Shown here one piece after another: positions 24,766 through 34,200 of a DNA stretch of 64,000 nucleotides (its first letter is position 1; each line of letters begins with the position of its first letter). Source of the DNA: G963662655 sp963666875 (lineage in GTDB: Bacteria; Cloacimonadota; Cloacimonadia; Cloacimonadales; JAIOQZ01); the NCBI GenBank assembly GCA_963666875.2, contig CAXXPU010000018.1:62001-126000 (forward strand), in the 5' to 3' direction. The translations under genes were made by a program, and so were the position numbers. The notes beneath the pieces are model-generated. The model had not been told where the DNA came from, did no database searches, and was given only the letters and a program-made list of their open reading frames with translations.

Positions 24766-25389
24766 ATGCACGCTGTTTTAACGGGTGATATAGTCGGGTC
24801 ATCGCTGATGAACGACACCTTGCGTATTCAAACCTTCGAACGTATTCGTACACAACTGGATTTCATTCAGCGAGGGAAAACTCTTTATCCCGTAAGCATC
24901 TACCGAGGCGATAGCTGGCAGATCCTGCTCGATGACTATTCCGACAGCCTCAAACTCACCCTGCTGATTCGCACCGCACTGCTGATGGGGGATCATGATG
25001 GTTCGAATCGTGTGGATACTCGGATTTCGATCGGGATCGGTTCGGTCGATAAAATCGTCCCGAAAGATATAACGCACTCATACGGCGAGGCGTTCACACT
25101 ATCCGGTCACAAACTCGAAACAATGAAGAAGCAACAACGCATTGCCTTCTCGGCCCCTTCACTTCCGCATGGTGAATGCATCGAAAACGCTGTGATGCCA
25201 TTGCTGGACGAGATAATCGGCAGCTTGACCCACAAGCAGTCAATGGCTCTTTACGGTGCACTCCTTGATCTTCCAATCAAACAAATCGCTTACGACATCT
25301 TCCATAACAATATTGGTGAGCAGTCAGTTATCAGACTCCTGAATAGGGCGCACTGGCAAGCGATTCAAAACGTACTCGACTTCTACTAA
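24766..25389 (+). CDS. SatD-family protein
   Basis: 207 residues. The ATG at 24766 has AAAGGAG 5 nt upstream; a GTG two codons earlier overlaps that site and is rejected. The protein opens HAVLTGDIVGSS, the SatD hallmark, and continues with YRGDSWQILL and RISIGIGSVD. These three blocks resemble, in order, the metal-binding strand, second Asp strand and (R)IGI strand of class III nucleotidyl cyclases. A helix-turn-helix-like segment (MALYGALLDLPIKQIAYDI) sits near the C-terminus. The biochemical role of SatD is unknown. It is followed after 24 bp by a DUF3307 protein, a pairing known from other genomes. Confidence 0.75.
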   Translation: MHAVLTGDIVGSSLMNDTLRIQTFERIRTQLDFIQRGKTLYPVSIYRGDSWQILLDDYSDSLKLTLLIRTALLMGDHDGSNRVDTRISIGIGSVDKIVPKDITHSYGEAFTLSGHKLETMKKQQRIAFSAPSLPHGECIENAVMPLLDEIIGSLTHKQSMALYGALLDLPIKQIAYDIFHNNIGEQSVIRLLNRAHWQAIQNVLDFY

Positions 25390-25413
25390 CAATCATTACC
25401 GGAGGAAGAGAGC

Positions 25414-26220
25414 ATGACACAATGGATTGTTCTGGCTCTGTGCGGTTTTACGTGGTCGTTTTTCATCATCAACGACATTCAGTACCGAGCCTACATGAAG
25501 CATGTACCATCGAAAAGAATAACCCGGGCGCTTAGTACTGGGCTCTTTCTGCTCACGTCCGTGCTGTTCTCCATGTTCGTCAGTTGTCGGCTTCTCAGTA
25601 TGCGAATATGGATCGCACTCGGCATCATTACCGTAGCCCATTGGTTCATTGAGCTATGGCGCGCCCGATATCCCGATAACGATGGTGTCTTCTCCCTCAC
25701 ACAACTGATGCACGTAATCGTCATCGGGGCCACGATCTGTATCGCTAATCCCGGGCCGATCCGTTCTGCCGGGCTCGGACGAATCGATTTCATCATCTAC
25801 GCGAGTGGCTTCATCTTCCTGTGGTTCGGAAGCGGCATCTACATGAGAGTCATCCTGAATAACCTGTTCCTGAAAACGGACACGGAAGAAAAGTTGCTCT
25901 ACGAACGCCGCGACCTGAAACAGATAAACATTGATATCGTGCAGGAAAGCATGGATGCCAAGTGGCGACTCCGGGAGCAGGTTTCCTTGACAGGCAGCAG
26001 CCTGATCGGGAAGCTTGAGCGGATTTTGATCTATACGTTCCTGCTTGCCGGGCAGCCCATCGGAATCAGCATCATAATTGCCGCGAAGACGTTGTTGCGA
26101 TCGCAGCATACAAAAGAGCAGACCTTGATCGAGTACATCATCATCGGTACCTTCATCAGTCTGATTCTGGCTTTTGCCGTCCTGGGGCTTACTCGTCTGG
26201 CGATGGGACAATTCATTTAA
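25414..26220 (+). CDS. DUF3307-type integral membrane protein (SatD partner)
   Basis: 268 residues with about seven hydrophobic helices. WFIELWRARYPDNDGVFSLTQLMHVIVI matches the DUF3307 pattern of a helix with conserved D and Q-x-x-H residues. A cytoplasmic loop (about 150-190) is charged, and the final helices are very hydrophobic. It probably works with the preceding SatD protein, as the two genes lie 24 bp apart and this one has GGAGGAAG upstream. No transport or catalytic function can be read from the sequence. Confidence 0.7.
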   Translation: MTQWIVLALCGFTWSFFIINDIQYRAYMKHVPSKRITRALSTGLFLLTSVLFSMFVSCRLLSMRIWIALGIITVAHWFIELWRARYPDNDGVFSLTQLMHVIVIGATICIANPGPIRSAGLGRIDFIIYASGFIFLWFGSGIYMRVILNNLFLKTDTEEKLLYERRDLKQINIDIVQESMDAKWRLREQVSLTGSSLIGKLERILIYTFLLAGQPIGISIIIAAKTLLRSQHTKEQTLIEYIIIGTFISLILAFAVLGLTRLAMGQFI

Positions 26221-26233
26221 CAAAGGATTTTTG

Positions 26234-27052
26234 ATGGAAACACCCGTATTCGATATTCTGGAACAGGCGGCGCAGAATCGCTACAAAGGCGTGCCGTTCG
26301 TAATGGTCACCGTCGTGCAGGCAATCGACAGCACACCCGGTCGGTCAGGCTTCAAGATGATCGTCTATGCGGACGGACGAATTGAAGGCACCGTCGGCGG
26401 CGGCAGCATCGAACGCAGAGCGTTCGAGAAAGCGCTCGAAATCCATAAGACGAATGTAAACGAATTGATATCCTACTCGCTGACCGAGGAAGAAATGGGC
26501 ATGCTGTGCGGCGGCGAGGCTCTGCTCTTTTTCGAGTACTTCCCGCCACGCAAACGAGTGTTCCTCTTCGGCGCCGGGCACCTCTGCCGCAGCATCGCGC
26601 CGCTTTTGAAATCGCTCGACTTCCACCTCGTCATCATCGACGACCGCCGGGAGGCCGCGACCCGCGAAAACGTCCCCGAGGGCGACGAATTCCACGGAAT
26701 GCCCTACGAAGAATATCTCCCAAACTTTCGACCCGGCAAGCAGGACGCCGTGATCATCTTCACGCATGGTCATGTTTACGATTACACAGTTCTGGATGCG
26801 GTCTGCAAGCTCGGCGTCGAAGTAAAATACGTCGGCATGATCGGTTCGAGAAGGAAGTCTGAAGCCACGCTCGACCGAATCAGAGTGAGTAACTACCCAA
26901 ACAACCTGGTCGAGCAGGTTCATGCACCGATCGGACTGAACATCGGAAGAACCACCACGCAGGAAATATCCATCGCGATCGTGGCGGAGATTTTAGCTGT
27001 TTATAACGGGATCGAGAAGGTTGAGTCGTTGAACAAAGTTGCAAAAACTTGA
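26234..27052 (+). CDS. XdhC-family molybdenum hydroxylase accessory protein
   Basis: 273 residues from an ATG with AAAGGA upstream, 13 bp after the DUF3307 gene. The N-terminal XdhC/CoxI domain shows DSTPGRSGFKMIVYADGRIEG and the GTVGGGSIE loop, plus MLCGGEALLFFEY. The C-terminal Rossmann domain shows FLFGAGHLCRSIAPLL and VKYVGMIGSRRK, ending APIGLNIGRTTTQEISIAIVAE. XdhC proteins mature or insert the sulfido-molybdenum cofactor of xanthine-dehydrogenase-like enzymes. No hydroxylase subunit is present in the window, so its client must be elsewhere. Confidence 0.88.
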   Translation: METPVFDILEQAAQNRYKGVPFVMVTVVQAIDSTPGRSGFKMIVYADGRIEGTVGGGSIERRAFEKALEIHKTNVNELISYSLTEEEMGMLCGGEALLFFEYFPPRKRVFLFGAGHLCRSIAPLLKSLDFHLVIIDDRREAATRENVPEGDEFHGMPYEEYLPNFRPGKQDAVIIFTHGHVYDYTVLDAVCKLGVEVKYVGMIGSRRKSEATLDRIRVSNYPNNLVEQVHAPIGLNIGRTTTQEISIAIVAEILAVYNGIEKVESLNKVAKT

Positions 27053-27090
27053 CGCACAGGAGCAGCTCATTGAGCCAGCCCGGAGAGAAA

Positions 27091-27223
27091 CAGACGTAGA
27101 CGTCTGTGTACTCAGTAGCGTTCGACCTCTGTGATTTTCAGACGGAGTCTGACAAATCGAATCCCGAGTGAAACGCAGGCGAACCTCTTCAGAAGAGATA
27201 CAGACGTGGACGTCTGTGTACCC
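27091..27223. repeat. Cluster of palindromic repeats (families B and D)
   Basis: Two copies of CAGACGT(A/G)GACGTCTG, each continuing GTGTAC(T/C)CAG, at 27091 and 27201 enclose a family B composite unit (27115-27175). That unit reads GTAGCGTTCGACCTC, then a private hairpin (GATTT-TCAGAC-GGA-GTCTGA-C-AAATC), then GAATCCCGAGTGAAACG. The same layout with a different hairpin is at 46748-46801. The region separates the convergent xdhC and permease genes. Confidence 0.75.
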
Positions 27224-27231
27224 AGGGGGGA

Positions 27232-28497
27232 TTACTCGAAATAGAAGATTGCGCGGACGGGATCGACGCGTGCGGCTTTGATAGCGGGATACAGACCGGA
27301 GATCAGTCCGATGAAGATCGCGAATCCAAGCCCGAGCAGGATGCCTTCGATGGGCATGGGTAGCTTGAAGCCCATAGGTTTGCCCACCTGTTGAATCAAG
27401 ATCATGGAAAACGAAATGCCTATTCCTGCACTGAGAACAGCCAGGGTCAACGCCTCGATAATGAAATAGAGAAATATATCTATCTCCCTTGCTCCAACGC
27501 TCTTGCGAATACCAATCTCAAGCATCTTCTCATTAATTGATATCAAAAGCGTACTGAATAAACCAATTCCACCGACAAGCAATGAAATAGACGCAATCGC
27601 GGAGAGGGTGATGTTCCATGTCCGCATGAACTTGCTGATCTCCTCGGTAATCTTGGTCATGAAGCTGCCAACGTCGTTGAATTCGAAGTCGTGCGCCATG
27701 GAGTGGCTGGCGAGAAGCGTTTGGAAAACGCGCGTTTTCATCAGGTCGTAATCCTGATCCTTCCGCGCCTGCATGTATATGTTATCCAGCGCGTAATCCT
27801 TGCGCAGCAGTTGTGATCCTGTGGAAAGCGGGATATAGACTGCCCGGAGATCCCAGCGTCTGTCCCACGGATTCATCTGATTCATGCCGCCTTTGTTCAG
27901 GATATCTTCGTCGAGGACGCCGATGATCTGGTAACGGTTTCCGCCAACGGTGATCGTCTGGTTGAGCGGATCTTCGTTCGCGAAGTTGCGGTTGTAGAAA
28001 TGGTAGCCGATCACACAGACGCGCGATTTGTTCTTGTTTTCAAACGAACTGAAATACCTGCCCATGAGGAGCGGATAGGTCTTGTTCCGGAAGTAATCGT
28101 TGCTGACCGCGGTCAGGCGAACCCACTTTCTCTTCTCGCCGACCTGAAATTGCTGCCATTGGTCAATCCTGCCGTAGATCGTGCCGCAATCGACCTCTTT
28201 CTTCAGGAGCAGGTAATCGTCATAGGAGAGCGGTCGCGGTCTTCGCTGGATATACATGAAGCGACTTTTCCGGCGTTGGTTCTGGTTTTCGCCGGAAGAC
28301 GGATAGATCACGATCGATCGATCCCAGCCCATTCCCTCCATGCGTTTCATGATCATCAGCTTGATGCCGCTGATCGATGAAAACATGGTCACGACAGCCG
28401 CCACACCGATCATGATACCGGTGAGAGTCAGCAAGGAGCGGAGCTTGTGACTCCAGATGCTCGACAGTGAACTGCCGAAGCTGTCACCCAGATGCAT
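27232..28497 (-). CDS. MacB/FtsX-type ABC transporter permease (orphan)
   Basis: 421 residues with the MacB plan: an N-terminal TM helix (KLRSLLTLTGIMIGVAAVVTM), a periplasmic MacB core domain (about 45-270), and three C-terminal helices starting ITLSAIASISLLVGGIGLFS and ending LISGLYPAIKAARVDPVRAI. The last stretch is the family EAxxxDPVxAL region that meets the ATPase. Such permeases drive export or mechanotransmission rather than import. No ATPase gene lies on either side. The start overlaps the topA stop by 14 nt, so it may ride on topA mRNA. Confidence 0.88.
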   Translation of the reverse strand: MHLGDSFGSSLSSIWSHKLRSLLTLTGIMIGVAAVVTMFSSISGIKLMIMKRMEGMGWDRSIVIYPSSGENQNQRRKSRFMYIQRRPRPLSYDDYLLLKKEVDCGTIYGRIDQWQQFQVGEKRKWVRLTAVSNDYFRNKTYPLLMGRYFSSFENKNKSRVCVIGYHFYNRNFANEDPLNQTITVGGNRYQIIGVLDEDILNKGGMNQMNPWDRRWDLRAVYIPLSTGSQLLRKDYALDNIYMQARKDQDYDLMKTRVFQTLLASHSMAHDFEFNDVGSFMTKITEEISKFMRTWNITLSAIASISLLVGGIGLFSTLLISINEKMLEIGIRKSVGAREIDIFLYFIIEALTLAVLSAGIGISFSMILIQQVGKPMGFKLPMPIEGILLGLGFAIFIGLISGLYPAIKAARVDPVRAIFYFE

Positions 28498-30712
28498 TTC
28501 CGGTTTTAGCCTTGCACTTCGGGCATTGCAGCCACTTCTCGCCGTCGCGTCCGAAATGCTCTTCGAGGTATTCGTTTCCGCATTCGGCGCACTTCTGATT
28601 TACGGGCTTATACCGACTGATGAAATCGCAATCAGGATATTTCGAACAACCGTAGAACGACTTGCCTCGCTTGTCTTTGCGCTCGATGACGTCCCCATCA
28701 CTGCATTTCGGGCACTTTATGCCAAGGCTGAACGGTTTGGTAAACTTGCATTTGGGGTAGTTCGTACAGGCGATGAACTTGCCGAATCGACCGTTCTTGA
28801 TGGTTAGATCGGAGCCACATTGAGGACATTTCTCTTCGATTGTCTCCGGCTCGATGACATGGATCGTTCCATCGTCATCGCGTGTGAAATTCTTGATGTT
28901 CTTGCACTTGGGGTAGTCGGAACAGCCGAGGAACTGACCGCTCTTCGCCCAGCGGACAATCATCGGACTTCCGCACTTCTCGCACTTGATGTCGGTCTCT
29001 TCCTGGACATCTTTCTTCGACTGCTTGTAGTCGATGGTCTCGAGCTTGTCGCTGATGCTCTTGTAATAATCATTCAGAATCGAATTCCACGGCATCTCGC
29101 CGTATTCGACCTTGTCCAGGCTCTCTTCCATATCGGCGGTGAACTGGACGTTGAACAGGTCGTCGAAGTGTTTGACAAGGAAATCGTTCACCGTGTCGCC
29201 GAGGGTAGTCGGGATGAATTTCTTCGCGTCGATCTTCACATACTTGCGTTCGAGGATGGTGTTGGTAATCACCGCGTAGGTCGAAGGTCTGCCAATCCCC
29301 TTCGATTCCAGTTCCTTAATCAGCGAAGCTTCGGAGAATCGCGAAGGCGGCTTGGTGAAGTGCTGGTTCTTCGCGAATTCATCCATTCCGACCGGTGAAT
29401 CCGCTTCGTAGCCCGAATCGATGTTTTCACCCAGAATGACGCGCGTATGCGGAAACGCCTGCAGGAATCCCTGATTGCGAATCGTTCCGCCACTTGCAGA
29501 AAACGTGCCTTTATCGACATCGATTTCCATGTTGACCATATCGATGGAGATGGGAACCATCTGGGTCGCCACGAACCGTTGCCAGATCAGCGTATAAAGC
29601 TTGAGCTGATCCTTTTCCAGAATCTTCGAGAGCTGCTCCGGCGTGCGGAACGGATCGGTCGGGCGAATCGCTTCGTGGGCATCCTGCGCCTTGTTCTTGT
29701 TCTTGAACCGTCGCGGAGAGCGATGCAGCGCTTCCTTGCCGTAGCGCTCCTTGACGAGGTCGCGACAGGCTTCGATGGCGATATCCGCGATGCGGAGCGA
29801 ATCGGTACGCATATAGGAGATCAGACCGACGGTGTCGCCGCCGATGTCAATTCCTTCATAGAGCTGCTGCGCGACCATCATCGTCTTCTTGCCGCTGAAG
29901 TTCAGGATGCGCGATGCGTCCTGCTGCAACGTACTGGTGATGTATGCCGGTTGCGGATTGATCTTCTTCTCGGTGCGGTCGATACTGCGGATCGTTCCGG
30001 GCTTCTGATCGAGCGCGTCGAACATCTTCTGCGCTTCTTCCGCCTTGATCATCTTCTGCTTCTTGCCTTCCCAATGTGACAGGGAAGCCTTGAACGGCGT
30101 CAGTCCCTCTTTCGAGAAGATCGCATCCAGCGTCCAGTACTCTTCCGGCACGAACGCCTTGATTTCCGCTTCCCGCTCGCAGATCAGACGCAGCGCCACC
30201 GACTGCACACGTCCCGCGCTCAGCTTGGTGGTGATCACGCGCCACAGAACCGGGCTGATCTTGTAGCCGACGATGCGGTCCAGAATCCTGCGCGCCTGCT
30301 GCGCATCCACCTTGTCTTTATCGATCGCGCCGGGGTGCTCCATGGCCTCCCGGATCGCGGTCTTGGTAATTTCGTTGAACACGATGCGATAGACCGGCTT
30401 CTCCCCCGCTTCGCTCTTCAGGACTTCCAAGATATGCCACGCGATGGCTTCCCCTTCGCGATCGTGGTCCGACGCGAGGTAGATAGCATCCGCGTTTTCC
30501 GCCGATTTCTTCAGATCGTCGATGATCTTCTTCTTGGTACGATCGACGACATATTTCGGCTTGAATTCGTGTTCCAGATCGACACCCATCGAGCGCTTGG
30601 GCAAATCGCGCACATGCCCCATGGATGCCTTGACGTCATACTTGTAATCGAGGAATTTGCCGATCGTCTTCGCTTTCGCAGGAGACTCGACAATAATAAG
30701 ACCTTTTGCCAT
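28484..30712 (-). CDS. topA: DNA topoisomerase I
   Basis: About 742 residues starting MAKGLIIVESPAKAKTIG (TOPRIM). The ATG at 30712 has GGAAAA upstream; a TTG four codons earlier is inside that site. DHDREGEAIAWH holds the acidic TOPRIM metal ligands, and SYMRTDS the nucleophilic Tyr that forms the 5'-phosphotyrosine. Four C-terminal Cys4 zinc ribbons are present: CEKCGS...CSDYPKC, CPQCGS...CTNYPKC, CPKCSD...CSKYPDC and CAECGN...CPKC. It relaxes negative supercoils. It is directly downstream of smg, a neighbourhood partly shared with other bacteria. Confidence 0.96.
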   Translation of the reverse strand: MAKGLIIVESPAKAKTIGKFLDYKYDVKASMGHVRDLPKRSMGVDLEHEFKPKYVVDRTKKKIIDDLKKSAENADAIYLASDHDREGEAIAWHILEVLKSEAGEKPVYRIVFNEITKTAIREAMEHPGAIDKDKVDAQQARRILDRIVGYKISPVLWRVITTKLSAGRVQSVALRLICEREAEIKAFVPEEYWTLDAIFSKEGLTPFKASLSHWEGKKQKMIKAEEAQKMFDALDQKPGTIRSIDRTEKKINPQPAYITSTLQQDASRILNFSGKKTMMVAQQLYEGIDIGGDTVGLISYMRTDSLRIADIAIEACRDLVKERYGKEALHRSPRRFKNKNKAQDAHEAIRPTDPFRTPEQLSKILEKDQLKLYTLIWQRFVATQMVPISIDMVNMEIDVDKGTFSASGGTIRNQGFLQAFPHTRVILGENIDSGYEADSPVGMDEFAKNQHFTKPPSRFSEASLIKELESKGIGRPSTYAVITNTILERKYVKIDAKKFIPTTLGDTVNDFLVKHFDDLFNVQFTADMEESLDKVEYGEMPWNSILNDYYKSISDKLETIDYKQSKKDVQEETDIKCEKCGSPMIVRWAKSGQFLGCSDYPKCKNIKNFTRDDDGTIHVIEPETIEEKCPQCGSDLTIKNGRFGKFIACTNYPKCKFTKPFSLGIKCPKCSDGDVIERKDKRGKSFYGCSKYPDCDFISRYKPVNQKCAECGNEYLEEHFGRDGEKWLQCPKCKAKTGNASG

Positions 30713-30729
30713 AGTGTTTTCCAATTATA

Positions 30730-31155
30730 TCATTGAATTGTACTCAAATCGGTTTCCGCGTCCTCGCGGATGAACATCTCGACAATATCTCGCATCGAAA
30801 TCTCTTCCATTCCCGAAAAGAGGATCAGGTTCACAATCTGCTCAACCATCCCTCGACTGACGCGACGGTTGATGATGCCGGACAATGTCAGACAGAGATT
30901 CATGATCTTCTCGAAGGTATAGCGATCCACCGAACCGAGGTAATGCAGATTCACCAGATACCCGAAAGCCTCCAGTGTGATATACTGCCGCTCCTCGACA
31001 CTCATGGTGCGCAGATAGACCGACGAGTCGTCCCGATTATCGATCAGGTACTCGATCAGATCCCGGATGGCCTCATCGTCGCCGGCGGGTCTCTTGACAC
31101 CGTCCCGCAGGGAAACGAGGTGCTCGAAAAGCTTCTTGATCGATTGATCGCTCAT
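30730..31155 (-). CDS. smg: Smg (DUF494) family protein
   Basis: 141 residues, all helical. LTLSGIINRRVSRGMVEQIVNLILFS and ITLEAFGYLVNLHYLGSVD match the DUF494/Smg pattern (a conserved L-x-x-E-A-x-G-F/Y-L-x-x-L stretch followed by a C-terminal V/I-rich helix). Its function is unknown. In Proteobacteria smg sits between dprA and a topoisomerase-type zinc-finger gene; here it lies 17 bp upstream of topA, which supports the assignment. It probably forms an operon with topA. Confidence 0.72.
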   Translation of the reverse strand: MSDQSIKKLFEHLVSLRDGVKRPAGDDEAIRDLIEYLIDNRDDSSVYLRTMSVEERQYITLEAFGYLVNLHYLGSVDRYTFEKIMNLCLTLSGIINRRVSRGMVEQIVNLILFSGMEEISMRDIVEMFIREDAETDLSTIQ

Positions 31156-31208
31156 AAATCCTTCTTTGGAGATAATTTACTCATAATATAAGCTATTCTG
31201 GGGACAGT

Positions 31209-34200
31209 TTACTCGTCCGTCAGTTTCCCGCAACATTTTTTGTATTTTTTACCGCTTCCGCATGGACAGGGATCGTTACGTCCCACTTTCACATCAACAG
31301 TTCGAGGTTGAATTTTCTGCTCTCGCGGCGGCGGCGACGGATGCTGCTCCTGCGGTTGTTGTACCGCGGTTCCGTCGAACGCCGAGACATCGCGATGCAG
31401 CGTATTGGAGCGTGCCAGAAGATTCTCGATATCCTGCGGATTCATGTCCTTTGATACCAGATAGGAGGTGAACACCTTCCTCGATACCTGCTTGTGAACG
31501 CGCTCGATCAAGCTCTGGAACAGCTCGAAACTCTCCTTCTTGAACTCGATGAGCGGATCCTTGTTGGCGTATGCGCGCAGACCGACGGCTTCCTTCAGCA
31601 GGTCCATCTCGTGCAGGTGATCGCGCCACAGTTCATCGACGACCATCAGCAACGAGCGTCGCTCCAGTTCGCGCATCGATTCGGCGCCAAGGATTTCTTC
31701 CTTCTTCGCGTACGCCTTGAGCGAGAGGTTGATCAGGTTTCCCGTGACGTCGTTCATGTCGCGCGCGCCGTGGATGATCTCGTCTTCGCTGATGTCCAGA
31801 CCGAAGTTCGACCGGAACCAGTTCACGATGCGTTCGTATGTCCAGTCTTCTTGAAACTCGATGTCGCCGAGTTGCTCCTCGACCAGATAGCGAACCACCT
31901 CGCGGATCATCTCCAGAATCTCTTCGTGCAGGTCGTATCCCTTGAGGACGTTGCGCCGGAAGCTGTAGATCACCTCGCGCTGCTGGTTCATCACCTCGTC
32001 GTACTTGATCAGGTTCTTACGGGTGTTGAAGTTGTGCTCCTCGACCCGCTTCTGGGCTTTTTCCACCGCGCCGGTCATCCAGGGATGCGTGATCGCCTCG
32101 CCCTCGCTGATGCCCAGCTTCTTCATCATGCCGGCAATCCTGTCGGAACCGAAGAGGCGCATCAGGTCGTCTTCCAGCGACAGGAAGAACCGCGATGTAC
32201 CCGGATCGCCCTGACGACCGGAACGCCCGCGCAACTGCCGGTCGATTCGGCGGCTCTCGTGCCGCTCGGTGCCGATCACATGCAAGCCGTCGAGCGGCCT
32301 GCCGTAGGGGTGTTCCTCGGTCATTTTCTTCTGCAGCGACCGGTAGAATTCCTTGTCGTGCTCAACGACGCTTTGTCCGAGCTTGATGTCGGTACCACGC
32401 CCCGCCATGTTGGTGGCGATGGTCACCGCGCCCGGCTCACCGGCGAGCTTGACGATCTCCGCCTCGCGTTCGTGCTGTTTGGCGTTAAGAACATCGTGGT
32501 TGATGCCGTCGCGTCGCAGCAAACGACTGAGCGTCTCGGAGACCTCCACAGACACCGTACCAACCAGCACCGGCTTTTTCATCTTGTGCCAGTACTTGAT
32601 CTCCTCGATGATCGCTTTGTACTTCTCGAGCTTGGTGAGGTAGATCATGTCGTCGTAGTCGATACGCGTGATGGGGACGTTGGTGGGGATCACCATGACC
32701 GGCAGCTTGTAGATCTCCACGAATTCCGCTTCCTCGGTCACGGCGGTACCTGTCATGCCGGCAAGTTTATCGTACATTCTGAAATAGTTCTGTAATGTGA
32801 TGGTGGCAAGCGTCTGGGTCGCACCTTCGATGGTGACGCCTTCCTTCGCCTCGAGCGCCTGGTGCAGACCGTCCGAAAAACGACGTCCGGGCATGAGACG
32901 TCCGGTGAATTCATCCACGATCATCACCTTGTTATCCTGCACCACGTAATCGACGTCCTTCTCGAACAGCGCGTAGCTCTTCAATAACTGCGAGATATTG
33001 TGCAGCCGTTCGCTTTGATCCATAAACGCCTGCGTGACCTTCTCGCGCTTCTTCTCGCGTTCGGCGTAGTCGAGTCCCTCTTCCTTGTCAACCCTGTCGA
33101 GCAGATCGTCCAGTGTCTCCATGATGAAGAGGTCGGTGTCGTACTTCGACATCATGTCGCGGCCTTTCTCGCAGAGATCGGCGCTGTGGGCGTGTTCATC
33201 GATCACGTAGAAGAGTTCTTCGTCAATGACAGGCATCTTCTTGTCGCGCAGGAAGTAGCCCTCGTAATCGCCCACAATCTTCTTGATCTCGCCCTCTTTG
33301 GTCAGCTTTAGGAACTGCTTGTTCTTCGGCGCGCCGCGCTTGACCATCAGGAGCTTGCGTCCGACCTCGTCGATGTTGTAGTCGTCCGAGTCGAGTGCCT
33401 TGCGAATCTCGCTGACCACGCGGTTGAGCATGGTCTCCTGAGCATGCACGACCTTCACCAGATGCGGCCGGATCTCTTTGTAAAAATTCTTCGATTCCGC
33501 CACCGGTCCGCTGATGATGAGCGGGGTCCGCGCTTCGTCAATCAGGACGCTATCGACCTCGTCAACGATGGCGAAAAAATGCTCGCGCTGCACCAATTGC
33601 GATGCCGAAACCGCCATGTTGTCGCGAAGGTAGTCGAAGCCGAACTCGCTGTTGATGCCGTAGGTGACGTCCATCGCGTACGCCTGCTGCCGCTCCTGGA
33701 AGCTCATGCCGTTGATGATGCAGCCGATGGTCAGACCGTGGTATTTGAAGATGGGCGACATCCACTCGGAGTCGCGCTGTGCGAGGTAGTCGTTGACGGT
33801 GATCAGGTGACAGCCGCGTCCGGTGAGTGCATTGAGGAACAGTGGCAATGTCGCCACGAGGGTCTTTCCTTCGCCGGTCGCCATCTCCGCGATGTAGCCC
33901 TGGTGCAGCGCGATACCGCCGATGAGCTGCACGTCGAACGGCACCATGAACCACGTTTCCTTGTTACCGCGCACCTCGTACTCGTAGCCGACCAATCTGC
34001 GGCAGGTCTCGCGCACGATCGCATAGACCTCGGGCAGGAAGTCGTCCAGCACCTCTTGCGTGAATTCTTTGAGCCTGTCGCGCTGGCTGTCGATGCGGTT
34101 CCCGATGCGGTCTTTCTCGTTCTCATCGGAAATCGCGTGGTATTCCTTGTTGAGGTCTTCCAGTTCGGTTTCCATCGGATCGAGCTTGCCGCGGATTTCG

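Noticed and set aside
31494..32795. A 433-residue plus-strand frame inside secA
   Set aside because: Antisense to conserved SecA motifs; no start signal and no recognisable domain.
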